DNA from: Serripes groenlandicus
Lineage: Eukaryota > Mollusca > Bivalvia > Cardiida > Cardiidae
Assembly: GCA_031761405.1 (NCBI GenBank)
Contig: JASEVX010000001.1
Span: 49,213,102 to 49,277,101 of the forward strand
DNA length: 64,000 nucleotides
Reading direction: 5' to 3'
A program made the translations under genes and the position numbers. A model generated the notes under the pieces. The model was given only the letters and a program-made list of their open reading frames with translations, did not search any database and was not told the origin of the DNA. Shown here in pieces: positions 43,002 through 52,439 of the stretch. Position 1 is the first letter of the stretch. Each line of letters begins with the position of its first letter.

Positions 43002-44700
43002 CCAGGGGAGAATGTGCATGTATGTGTGCCATCTTGCTACACTTTTCTCGTCATTCGTCTTCCACCAATGGGCTAAGTCTATGTGGAAAAGCAGCCAGTT
43101 GCTTGGGAAGATTGTTGTGTGGAGGAGTACTGGTGTGAGAAAACCAGGAAATGCATGAGTAGGTGAACTGGCCGCCGTGATATAACTGAGAAATTGTTAA
43201 AAACGGTGTTAAACCCCAATCAATCAAGCTACACTTTTCACTGCTTGCCTGCATTATAAAAATCCAGGGGAGAATGAGCATGTATGTGTGCTATCTTGCT
43301 ACACTTTTCACTGCTTGCCTGCATTATAATAACCCAGGGGAGAATGAGCATGTATGTGTGCTATCTTACTACACTTTTCTCTGCTTGCCTGCATTATAAA
43401 AACCCAGGGGAGAATGAGCATGTATGTGTGCTATCTTGCTACACTTTTCACTGCTTGCCTGCATTATAATAACCCAGGGGAGAATGAGCATGTATGTGTG
43501 CTATCTTACTACACTTTTCTCTGCTTGCCTGCATTATAAAAACCCAGGGGAGAATGAGCATGTATGTGTGCTATCTTACTACACTTTTCACTGCTTGCCT
43601 GCATTATAAAAACCCAGGGGAGAATGTGCATTTATGTGTGCTATCTTGCTACACTTTTCACTGCTTGCCTGCATTATAATAACCCAGGGCAGAATGAGCA
43701 TGTATGTGTGCTATCTTACTACACCTTGCACTGCTTGCCTGCATTATAGCATCTCAGGGGAGAATGTGCATGTATGTGTGCTATCTTGCTACACTTTTCA
43801 CTGCTTGCCTGCATTATAAAAACCCAGGGGAGAATGAGCATGTATGTGTGCTATCTTGCTACACTTTTCACTGCTTGCCTGCATTATAATAACCCAGGGG
43901 AGAATGAGCATGTATGTGTGCTATCTTACTACACTTTTCTCTGCTTGCCTGCATTATAAAAACCCAGGGGAGAATGAGCATGTATGTGTGCTATCTTACT
44001 ACACTTTTCACTGCTTGCCTGCATTATAATAACCCAGGGGAGAATGTGCATGTATGTGTGCTATCTTGCTACACTTTTCACTGCTTGCCTGCATTATAAA
44101 AACCCAGGGGAGAATGTGCATTTATGTGTGCTATCTTGCTACACTTTTCACTGCTTGCCTGCATTATAATAACCCAGGGCAGAATGTGCATGTATGTGTG
44201 CTATCTTGCTACACTTTTCACTGCTTGCCTGCATTATAGCATCTCAGGGGAGAATGTGCATGTATGTGTGCTATCTTGCTACACTTTTTTCACTGCTTGC
44301 CTGCATTATAATAACCCAGGGGAGAATGAGCATGTATGTGTGCTATCTTACTACACCTTGCACTGCTTGCCTGCATTATAAAACCCCAGGGGAGAATGTG
44401 CATGTATGTGCATGTATGTGTGCTATCTTGCTACACTTTTCACTGCTTGACTGCATTATAACATCTCAGGGGAGAATGTGCGTGTATGTGTGCTATCTTG
44501 CTCCACTTGTTTCACTGCTTGCCTGCATTATAATAACCCAGGGGAGAATGAGCATGTGTGTGTGCTATCTTACTACACTTTTCACTGCTTGCCTGCATTA
44601 TAAAAACCCAGGGGAGAATGTGCATGTATGTGTGCTATCTTATACACTTTTCACTGCTTGCCTACATTATAAAGATTTAACCTAGCGGAGAATGTGCATG
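43002..44700 (+). repeat. 70-bp satellite array, about 21 units, with higher-order structure
   Basis: The unit reads 'cactgcttgcctgcattata', then 'aacccaggggagaatg', then 'gtatgtgtgctatctt'. About 21 units lie at 43228-44700, plus one split off at 43002-43047 by a SINE. Variant marks (gaatgA/T, cttG/Act, 'atctcag', 'acaccttgca', 'catttatg') recur in the same order in units 3-8 and 9-15, a period of six to seven units. Because 70 is not a multiple of 3, each unit gives an overlapping 61-codon frame. These are not genes. Confidence 0.95.
43048..43227 (+). mobile_element. SINE-like element inside the satellite, 12-bp target duplication
   Basis: GCTACACTTTTC is duplicated at 43036-43047 and 43228-43239. 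The 180-bp insert runs from 'tcgtcattcgtcttccacc' to an AATCAATCAA tail. The target-site duplication plus simple-repeat tail are typical of LINE-mobilised SINEs. The target is the satellite unit itself. Confidence 0.88.
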
Positions 44701-44933
44701 CACACAGTCTTGTCACACTTTTCACTGTTTCAGGTAAGATGTTTACCCGACAATATCTCTCCGATTACAGGCTGATCTGGATCTACACTTTTCACAAAAA
44801 GCCAACTTATACCTTTCGCATCAACAGGCTTGTATGTCATTGCCGTATATTATCTCACATATTACTCAATTAAAGCCAGTGTTGTGCAGCTCGCGAGAAT
44901 CTCAATTAGACAATTCTTTTGACTACACAATAT

Positions 44934-45245
44934 AGTATGCTTTGAGACATGGGGCTTGGATGTCAAATGACTGCAACATACTGTTTCTCTAGCTCCGAGG
45001 TTTTCTTTCCCCCAAGGACGGCACTATTGTATCTAAATCAGCCTCATGTTCAGTGTAGCAGTTTGGTATAGCTCATGGTTTGTTGGGGTTCGTACTGGCG
45101 TGAAAATAGCATTCATTTGATCGGCACTATTGTATCTAAATCAGCCTCATGTTCAGTGTAGCAGTTTGGTATAGCTCATGGTTTGTTGGGGTTCGTACCA
45201 GGCATGAAAATAGCATTCATTTGAATGTTGGATTGGCTTGTCTTA
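44934..45245 (+). repeat. Segmental duplication, copy A, with internal 103-bp tandem duplication
   Basis: 'gtcaaatgactgcaacatac', 'gcctcatgttcagtgtag' and 'agcattcatttga' recur in copy B at about 45680-46125. Inside copy A a 103-bp segment starting 'cggcactattgtatc' is present twice (45019 and 45122) almost without change, so this tandem step is recent. Confidence 0.8.
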
Positions 45246-45264
45246 GCCTAGGAGGTAAAACTAT

Positions 45265-45677
45265 TATAATTTTTCAACATACAGACACTTTCTGACATGT
45301 CCAACAGCAGATGACTTAAACTTTCTGACATACAACAAATCTTCAGAGCAGACGACTTTGAAAACGTCAAGGCAAAAGCACAGAAAAATCCCTTTAAATG
45401 AAAGAACAATAGTTGAATAGAGTTAAAAACATGCTGACAAAAGGAGTCAATATCTCGTCTTCAAAAGCTGTCTGCTGCAGAGGCATCTATATGGGGGAAA
45501 GGGTTAAACAGAATTGTGGCGAAATGAGAAATAGCTCATTATTTCTCCAATTGACCCAATATGTTCATCTCTATTCACTAGTAATACATTCCTTTTTAGA
45601 GGTTTTCCATGTTTTTGTCTAAATATTTTCTAAGTAATCTGGTGCTAGCTAATTATTTAATGTGGGAAAGGGTTTAA
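45265..45677 (+). mobile_element. TTAA MITE split by another copy (outer)
   Basis: Left part 'acagacactttctgac' to 'agcagatgac'. The right part from 45508 has 'ttgtggcgaaatgagaaat', 'aatctggtgctagctaat' and GTGGGAAAGGGTTTAA. The relative at 47270-47490 shares the unusual 'ggtgctagctaatt' word. Confidence 0.65.
45316..45507 (-). mobile_element. TTAA MITE nested in a MITE (inner)
   Basis: TTAA at 45316-45319 and 45504-45507. 'caacaaatcttcagagcag', CTGTCTGCTGCAGAGGC, and GGGGGAAAGGGTTAA right. The left terminal repeat is eroded. Confidence 0.65.
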
Positions 45678-45679
45678 CT

Positions 45680-46125
45680 ACCAATGACATAGGGTTTGGA
45701 CGTCAAATGACTGCAACATACTGTTTCTCGAGCTCTGAGGTTTTTGCCCCCATGGACAGCTAGGACTCACTAGACTATATATATTATACAGCCTCATGTT
45801 CAGTGTAGTAGCTTGGTAGCTCACAGTTTGTACCAGTCTATCAAATTATAACCCTTTCCCACCTATAGATGCATTTTAACGCATCTGTAGCAGACAACTT
45901 TAGAAAACATCATGACAAGAGGAGAAATTGCTCCCTGACCTTTCGCCAGAATATTTTCAACTTTTTTTCAGTACCGGTAATTAAACTTACAACTATAGAT
46001 ATTTTCTATATTTTTTAGTAGACATTTTCAAAGTCGTCTGCTACAGATTGGCTGTATATATATATGTGTGGGAAAGGGATAAAGTAGCATTCATTTGATT
46101 GTTATATTGGCTTGTGTTAGATAAG
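45680..46125 (+). repeat. Segmental duplication, copy B, interrupted by a MITE
   Basis: Matches copy A ('gtcaaatgactgcaacatac', 'ctcatgttcagtgtag', 'attggcttgt.ttag') but carries the MITE at 45848-46082, so that MITE arrived after the duplication. Confidence 0.7.
45848..46082 (+). mobile_element. piggyBac-like MITE with ATAA flanks
   Basis: ATAACCCTTTCCCACCTATAG left and GTGTGGGAAAGGGATAA right. Both sides read ATAA, a matched pair that departs from TTAA. Confidence 0.75.
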
Positions 46126-46244
46126 GTCGAATTTCACTGAACGCTTACTGCATAATATGCTCATGAATCACTAACACTCTACATATATTTTAGGCGGTAC
46201 TTAAATATTTCATCATACTCAAAAATAGTAAAGATATTTATACA

Positions 46245-46476
46245 TAAACCTTTTCCAATCTATAGAAGCATTTTGACACCTCTGCAGCAGACAATTCTAA
46301 AATAGTTGTGGCAAAAGAAGATGTTGTTATGAGCAATTCCTCCTTTTGCCACAATGTTTTCAACTCTATTCAGTAAATATACATATTTGTTTTACATTTT
46401 TGACATGTTCTTGCCTAGATATAGATGTTTTTCAAAGTCGTCTGCTGCAGAATTGTTAAATGTGGGAAAGTGTTAA
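46245..46476 (+). mobile_element. piggyBac-like TTAA MITE
   Basis: TAAACCTTTTCCAATCTATAG left, CACCTCTGCAGCAGAC, CGTCTGCTGCAGAATTG and TGTGGGAAAGTGTTAA right. Confidence 0.75.
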
Positions 46477-46699
46477 CACAAATATTTCTCAAGTTTCTCT
46501 TTCTTCATATAGAGTTTATTGAAAAGGCATCATGAATAACTTAACTTTAATGTCACCTTCATCGGCATTGCATGCACAAAATATAAAACAAACATTGAAT
46601 GAAAAGTTCACAATTTCATATTGACCGAAAGATCAACATCTATTTTTAAACTAATACCAAATATTTCTTGACACTTAGCTGAATAAAAGACATTGAGAC

Positions 46700-47230
46700 T
46701 ACTCAATCGCCATAGACGCTTTCTGATGCCTCTGCAGTAGACAACTTTTGAAAACATTGTGACAAAAGTAGAAATTGCTCAGATGCAGCTGACGACATAT
46801 CTAAAAACAGTGTAGCAAAAGAAAAAATTGCTCATTAATTTTGTTTTTAACTCTGTTTAAAGACTTAACTTTTATTTATAGAGATTATCCATTTAAACCT
46901 ACATGTTAGTAATTGATTGATTGGGGTTTAACGCCATTTTCAACAATTTTCAGTCATATCACGGCGGCCATGCAGTTCACCTACTCATATGTTTCCTGGC
47001 TTTCTTACACCAGTAATCCACACGACATTCCTTCCAAGCAACTGGCTGCGTTTCCACATAGATGAAAATATTGGGTTTAAAGGAGAAATTATGAGCAATT
47101 TCGTCTTTTGCCACAATGTTTTCAACTCTTTTCAGTAATTATACCTACATTTATGGACCATTCCCATGTTTTTGCCAAGATGTTTTCAAAATCGTCTGCT
47201 GCAGATTTGCTGTATGACGGAAAGATTAAT
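46700..47230 (+). mobile_element. TTAA MITE, degenerate, interrupted by a SINE
   Basis: Left 'catagacgctttctgatgcc' and CTCTGCAGTAGAC. After the SINE-like insert the core 'cgtcttttgccacaatgttt' and CGTCTGCTGCAGATTTGCTG return, ending 'tatgacggaaagatt'. Two MITE cores are partly present, so more than one copy may be involved. Confidence 0.55.
46917..47062 (-). mobile_element. SINE-like element, reverse orientation
   Basis: The inverse of the 43048 element: TTGATTGATTGGGGTTTAAC, 'atatcacggcggcca', 'caagcaactggctgcgttt'. The SINE 5' end (right side here) is shortened. Confidence 0.7.
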
Positions 47231-47269
47231 GCACATTTAGGTGGCCATAAACTGTTCTCTTATCTACTT

Positions 47270-47490
47270 TTCCCAAATTGAAATACAGACACTTTCTGTT
47301 ACCTCAGATGCAGATGTTACTGTAAAAACATTGTGGTAAAATGAGAAATTGCTCATAATTTCTACTTTAGACCCAATATTTTCATCTCTATTCAATAGTA
47401 ATACATGTACATTCCTTTTTAGAGGTTTTCCATGTTTTTCTCTAAATGTTTTCAAAGTAATCTGGTGCTAGCTAATTGTTGAATGTATAT
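47270..47490 (+). mobile_element. TTAA MITE relative, terminal repeats lost
   Basis: 'cagacactttctgttacc', 'acattgtggtaaaatgag' and 'aatctggtgctagctaatt' match the outer copy at 45265. Confidence 0.5.
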
Positions 47491-48000
47491 ACATATATAT
47501 ATATATTGTGCAACATCTGATTTACCTAACATAAACCTTGTGTGATATTTTATAGTCCTCTGCTTTCAAAACAATTGAGGCCTTGGAAAAGGAAAGTATG
47601 CATTAATTTTTATGGAAGAGCTGAAACATTGAGGAAAAATATGAAATTACTACTTTTCAGAAATTTAAACCTTTTACACAGTCATGCAGATGTGTTAAAT
47701 ATCTGTTGTTGCAGGGAAAGGTATTTTCAGTTTGTAATGATATAGCTTGATGAATGCTCAAATATGACTTGATGGCCTACAATGTAGACAAAGAGAGTCT
47801 GATCTATCTGCATGGAGGTCGAGGCTCAATCAATGTAATATAAATACTTGTTACAATTGTTACATATCAATGATTTCACGCAAATAATTAACTAACATGA
47901 TATTGTTTCATGATAGTGTTACATATATCTGGTTCACATGAGGCCCTGTACATGTAGTTTTATAAAGAGGGAAACCCTCATGAAAAGTATGGTCTGAATT
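47491..48000. other. No gene; one MITE scrap
   Basis: 'atgcagatgtgttaaatatc' and 'tgttgcagggaaagg' near 47680-47722 are a weak MITE remnant. Otherwise nothing. Confidence 0.35.
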
Positions 48001-48620
48001 TCATCTGAATTAAGCTGAATTTTGCTGAAAACTTGTCTGAATACCTTCTGAATTATTGCTGAATGTGTGCTGATAACCTGAAACTGCAAAAGCTGAATCA
48101 TGTCTGTTCAGAATAAATCAGCCTTGTTAAGAGTCTTTTTATTCAGATTTTTATATCTGAATAATGGCTGAGGTGCTGAAAAATGGCTTAAAATGGAACA
48201 ATCCAGACATAATTCAGACAGCTCAGACAATATTCAGAAGGTTGTTCAGACAAGTTTCTCAGACAGTATTCAGAGAAATATTCAGACAATGTTCAGAGAA
48301 GTTACTAGGACTATAATATTCAGATTTTTATTTCTGAATAATGGCTGAGCTGCTGAAAAATGGCTTAAAATGGAACAATCCAGACATAATTCAGACAGTT
48401 CAGACAATGTTCAGAAATAAAATCTGAATATTATAGTCCTAGTAACTTCTCTGAACATTGTCTGAATATTTCTCTGAATACTGTCTGAGAAACAAGTTGC
48501 TAGGACTATAATATTCAGACATTGTTCAGACAAGTTACTAAGACTATATTCAGAACATTGCGCATAGAATCGACAGACAATATTCAGTTGCATTTCAGAT
48601 TTTTCGTGAAACCTTTTTAC
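48000..48620. repeat. CTGAA/TTCAG-rich complex repeat
   Basis: Words TGTCTGAA and TTCAGACA dominate. A ~90-bp segment ('ttctgaataatggctgag', 'aaatggcttaaaatggaac', 'aatccagacataattcagac') occurs at about 48160-48240 and again at 48330-48414. 'ctaggactataatattcag' occurs in several places on both strands. Confidence 0.8.
48254..48493. repeat. Long inverted repeat, ~79-bp arms
   Basis: The left arm 48254-48333 (GTTTCTCAGACAGTATTCAG to 'cagatttttattt') is the near-exact inverse of 48415-48493, with one base difference in a T run. The ~81-bp spacer is itself a copy of upstream sequence. It would form a very stable RNA or DNA hairpin. Confidence 0.88.
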
Positions 48621-48844
48621 AACCATTCCCGAGTAATGTCTGAATTTTTCATTCATAGTCTGTCAGCCTGTCCTACCATTACACTGGACACTAAAAACAA
48701 CAATAGCAGTTTCATCACATTATATGATCTGGTTTAATCATATTATATGTATCAAACTACAACATAGTCAAATCATCTTTAAAACATTTTTATACAATGA
48801 TGTAAATATTAACCTTCACTTACTAGTTGTTTGCTAGAAAAGTG

Positions 48845-49034
48845 GATCTGAAACTATTCAAAATATTGAAAACAATGTGGGGAAAGAAGAAATTCCTCAT
48901 AATAATCAATTTCTCCCTTCGCCACAATGTTATCAACTGTTTTCAATAATTAAATATTTTTTGAGAGATTAATTAAGGTAAATTTTATTTCAAAGTCGTC
49001 TTCTGCAGATTTGTTGTATGTGGGAAAGGGTTAA
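48845..49034 (+). mobile_element. TTAA MITE, left end lost
   Basis: 'gaaaacaatgtggggaaag', a degenerate centre, GTCGTCTTCTGCAGATTTG and TATGTGGGAAAGGGTTAA right. Confidence 0.65.
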
Positions 49035-49461
49035 AAGCATTAGTCTCTTATGTTAACTGTCTCTAGCTCTTGATGGCTTTAAACAAAATTACTTTGAAGA
49101 TTGTCTGTCAGGTGACCTGTTAGATTAATTTAGGACCAACATGACCCTCGGATGCATATTTTGTAAATGTAATGTACCACATAAATAAATATGTGACGGT
49201 GACCCCAATTGTATTACAATGTATTTATGGTATATTTTGATTTAAAGGTAACTCTGGAATACCGGCAGATGCCAAAAGCAGACCTATTTTAACAAACTGA
49301 GAACACGAAGTTCAGTTGCAAAATGTGTGGGAAAAGTTCTGTCCTCAAAGCAAAGAGTACTTTCACATCATTCTGCATTTATTACATGAAATGATGATTT
49401 AAGTAAGTAAAATTCATATTTTATCTATTACCATTTTAATACTTTAGATCACAGAGGCAAA
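49035..49461. other. No feature seen
   Basis: No supported repeat or coding signal. Confidence 0.4.
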
Positions 49462-49665
49462 TTAACCGTTTCCCAGATACAACCAATCTGTGGCAGGCAA
49501 CTTACAAAAAAATCTAGGCAAAAATGTGAACAAATCTCTGAATTGAAGGATAATTATTGAAAGGAATTGAAAACATTGTGGCAGAAAGAGAAATTGCTAA
49601 TTATGAGCAATTTGTTCTTTTGCCACAACGTTGTCAGAAAGCGTCTATAATTGAGAAAGGGTGAA
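49462..49665 (-). mobile_element. piggyBac-like TTAA MITE
   Basis: TTAACCGTTTCCCAGATAC left. The centre is the hairpin GAAATTGCTAATTATGAGCA. The right end GCGTCTATAATTGAG then AAAGGGTGAA lacks the CTGCTGCAG word. Confidence 0.65.
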
Positions 49666-49744
49666 CATTCTGATGGAGACATGGTCCCCATTCAATAATT
49701 AATAGGATTTATGCAAACAAAACACAGAACTTTATTTCTGGTAG

Positions 49745-49960
49745 TGAAAAATTTACCCGATTTGAAAATAATTAGGCACAAATGTTCCTTTGGTGATCTT
49801 CTTCTAAGATTGTTAAAATTATTCCGATACGTTGATAAACATGGCCACCATCAGGCGTGGCTGATTTTGCTTATATGTATCAAGATTAAATTTTGAAAAC
49901 TATTGAAGTTCAATTAAATCAGGTGAGCGATCCAGGGCCATCATGGCCTGGCCCTCTTGT
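49745..49960 (-). repeat. Truncated tandem-cored element, 5' end only
   Basis: On the minus strand it starts ACAAGAGGGCC at 49960, with an enlarged hairpin AGGCCATGATGGCCT and arm CGCTCACCTG. One core unit follows and the sequence stops without a 3' hairpin. Confidence 0.65.
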
Positions 49961-50094
49961 TTAATTATCTCCATAAAGACATATGCTTGTCCAGATGAAA
50001 AGTATTGTAGGGATTGACTTGGTACTTCACATATTGTTAGAGGTTGTTGAGAGGAAGTGCAGTGACAAAGCACCATAACTCTATCATGGCCAAT

Positions 50095-50730
50095 TTTTAG
50101 CTCACCTAAGCATGAAGTGCAAGGTGAGCTTTTGTGATCACTCACCGTCCGGCGTCGTCGTCTGTCAACAATTTCCTACAAATGACTTCTCCTACTAAAC
50201 CAATGGACAGATTTCAAAATAACTTCACAGGAATGGTCCTTACGTGGTCCCCTTTCAAAGTTGTTCAAAGAATTTAATTCCAAGTAGAACTTTGGTTGCT
50301 GCGGCATCAGAAAAGGGGAAAATTGCCTAATCTTAAAAAATCTTCTTGTCCAAAAGTGCTGGCCCGATTTGAAAATTATTTTGCACAAACGTTCCTTGGG
50401 CACCCTCTACCAAGATTGTTGAAATATTTCAGATCCGTTGAAAAACATGGCCGCCAGGGGGTGGAGCTTGTTTTCCTTATATGTGCATTGTTAAAACTTT
50501 AAAAATCTTCTTGTTCAAAAGTACTGGCCCGATTTAAAGATAATTTGGTACAAATGTTCCTTGGGTAACCCTCTTGTAAGAACTAAGATTGTTCTAATGA
50601 TTCTGATCTGTTGAAAACATGGCTACCAGGGGGCGGAGCTTGCTTTCCTATTATAGGGTAAAACACTTTGAAAACTTTTGAAGTTCTATTAAATCAGGTG
50701 AGCGATATAGGGCCATCATAGCCCTCTTGT
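50095..50730 (-). mobile_element. Complete small tandem-cored element (CTCACCT family)
   Basis: Minus strand: ACAAGAGGGCTATGATGGCCC at 50730, arm CGCTCACCTG, two and a half core units ('gggccagcacttttggacaa'), 'gacgccggacggtgagtg', then AGCTCACCTTGCACTTCATG to AGGTGAGCTAAAAA at 50095. Very close in length and order to the edge element at position 1. Confidence 0.78.
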
Positions 50731-50879
50731 TTAATTTTCTACCTTTATTTTATGAACAAAGCATGTCCGGAACTTAACTCGAAAAGTAAGAAACAGATTG
50801 AATAGATATTTCAAACAATGATAGATCCCATTGATAGGAAGTGCAATGACAAATTAAAAAACTCTAGCTTTCCCCTTTG

Positions 50880-51010
50880 TTATGCTCCCCAAAACAAAAT
50901 CAGGGGAGCATATAGTCAGTCGCTGCTTCGTCTGTCTGTCTGTCTGTCTGTCTGTGAATTAATATTTATCCAGAACATAATTCATGAGACAGATTCACCT
51001 GATATAACCT
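50880..51010 (+). repeat. (CTGT)n microsatellite in a possible element end
   Basis: About six CTGT units at 50929-50953, next to 'atgctccccaaaac' and 'aggggagcatatag'. CTCCCC and GGGGAG around 50884-50909 form an inverted repeat reminiscent of the sub-terminal arms of other families. Confidence 0.5.
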
Positions 51011-51183
51011 AGGTGATAGAAGATACAACACAATTTATTTACCATTAAAACAATCATTTACACAATTCATAATTCTTATTCTGATTGTAGAAGACTTCAC
51101 AATTTGTTTGGATTTTTTTCTATTTTAGGTCCTGTTAAACCTTAGAAGAAATTGTACATATATGATGATTCTGTACAGCACTC

Positions 51184-51841
51184 ATGAGAAAAAGAGGATG
51201 CAGTAATGTTGATACAGATTTAAACCCCAAACATAGAAAACCTGATAATACCTCTTCTGAGCCAATTGGAACACCATTAATCTGCCAGAGAAATGAAAAT
51301 GCAACACCTTATGGATTGGAGCCTGCCAATTGTGAACCTGTCACTCTACAAGGTGAAGTCTCAGATTCTGTGTCTGTAGAACCTTCAGAACAGGCAGATA
51401 TATAGAACACCAGCATGATATCACTGACACAATACAGGAATATTCTTATACAGACCTTTATACAGACAGTTCAGATGAAACTGATCGACCTGAAAGCAGC
51501 TCCATTGAATAAACTTCTAGTGATAATGAACAAGAAACAGTGAAAACTAAAGATGACCATGAACTTTATACTCATTTGGAATTGCATCATACTATTATAT
51601 TCTTCAATACAATTTATCCAAAAGTCCATCTGAATCACTTTTAAGCTAAGTGAAAGCACTATGCCCAAACAATAAAATGTTGACTGACTTAACACTGAAG
51701 AAAATATTTACTGAAGTTGATAAATCAAAGTATAACATGTTTCACTACTGTAACATCTGTTTCGAAACACACCCAGATGATGTTGATGTTTTTCAGTGTT
51801 CAACCAAGTATTTTACGGGTCATTTACGGGTGCAGTTATGA
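51184..51841 (+). pseudogene. Decayed coding remnant, family uncertain
   Basis: An open stretch at 51184-51405 (MRKRGCSNVDTDLNPKHRK start, acidic and Ser-rich) is followed by interrupted codons with EYSYTDLYTDSSDETD. A second stretch at 51650-51841 holds LTLKKIFTEVDKSKYN and HYCNICFETHPDD, a CxxC possibly from a zinc ribbon. Several stops and frame changes break it. The composition looks protein-like, unlike its surroundings. A transposase N-terminus (EnSpm/CACTA-like) is a guess from the layout only. Confidence 0.35.
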
Positions 51842-51869
51842 CACTTCCGCAAAACTGAAGCCATTTTTT

Positions 51870-52205
51870 TTTTTTTTGCTTCACCCCGTCTGACATTCAA
51901 TCAGATATTTCTGATCTGGAAGTTGTTTCCGATGATTGTTCTTCTTCCGACAACGATGTTTTCTCTGTAGGAGCTTGGAATAATGAGTTTCAACAACCAA
52001 GGGTTAGTAAACAAAGAACTAAATCGTCCTTGAGAATACGGGAAAATACGCAAACATGTGTTTACATTCGACTTTTTTTGGGTTGACAATTTTCTATTGC
52101 CGATCTATTTCTTTAAAAAGGAAATGGTTATAAATGAAATCGTAAGGACATTAGACATTCAAAATATTTATATGGGATGTTTTTACATTTATTCTGGTGG
52201 AATCG
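51870..52205 (+). pseudogene. Second decayed coding remnant, possibly piggyBac-like N-terminus
   Basis: After a T run, one frame reads SDISDLEVVSDDCSSSDND then VGAWNNEFQQP and a basic stretch. It ends by a stop near 52085. An adjacent frame continues with FFKKEMVINEIVRTLDI. An acidic leader followed by an aromatic-rich helix before a catalytic core is typical of piggyBac-derived proteins, but no catalytic Asp block is present. Low confidence. Confidence 0.3.
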
Positions 52206-52439
52206 ACTTTGAATCATGACTAATTAAGTTTTACTAATTTTACTCCTGTATGTCACAATGTTGACTTTTGAAAACTTCGTAGAAATTAAGACATATTTCC
52301 TATACGGAGTATCTGGTTTTAAAAAATTCAACTTGAAATTGCGGTTGTTATATTCTGGAGTAATTTCACTTGTATTTTTTTGCAATAAATATATTTGAAA
52401 AGGTAGACATGAGCAAAATACATTCATCATTTTCAAGAA

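Noticed and set aside
43257..44685. A ladder of overlapping ~61-codon frames, one every 70 bp
   Set aside because: They arise because a 70-bp satellite unit shifts frame by one base each time. There is no coding signal beyond the repeat.
43002..44700. CRISPR-like regular array
   Set aside because: The units are contiguous 70-bp repeats without unique spacers, in a eukaryotic repeat landscape. It is a satellite.
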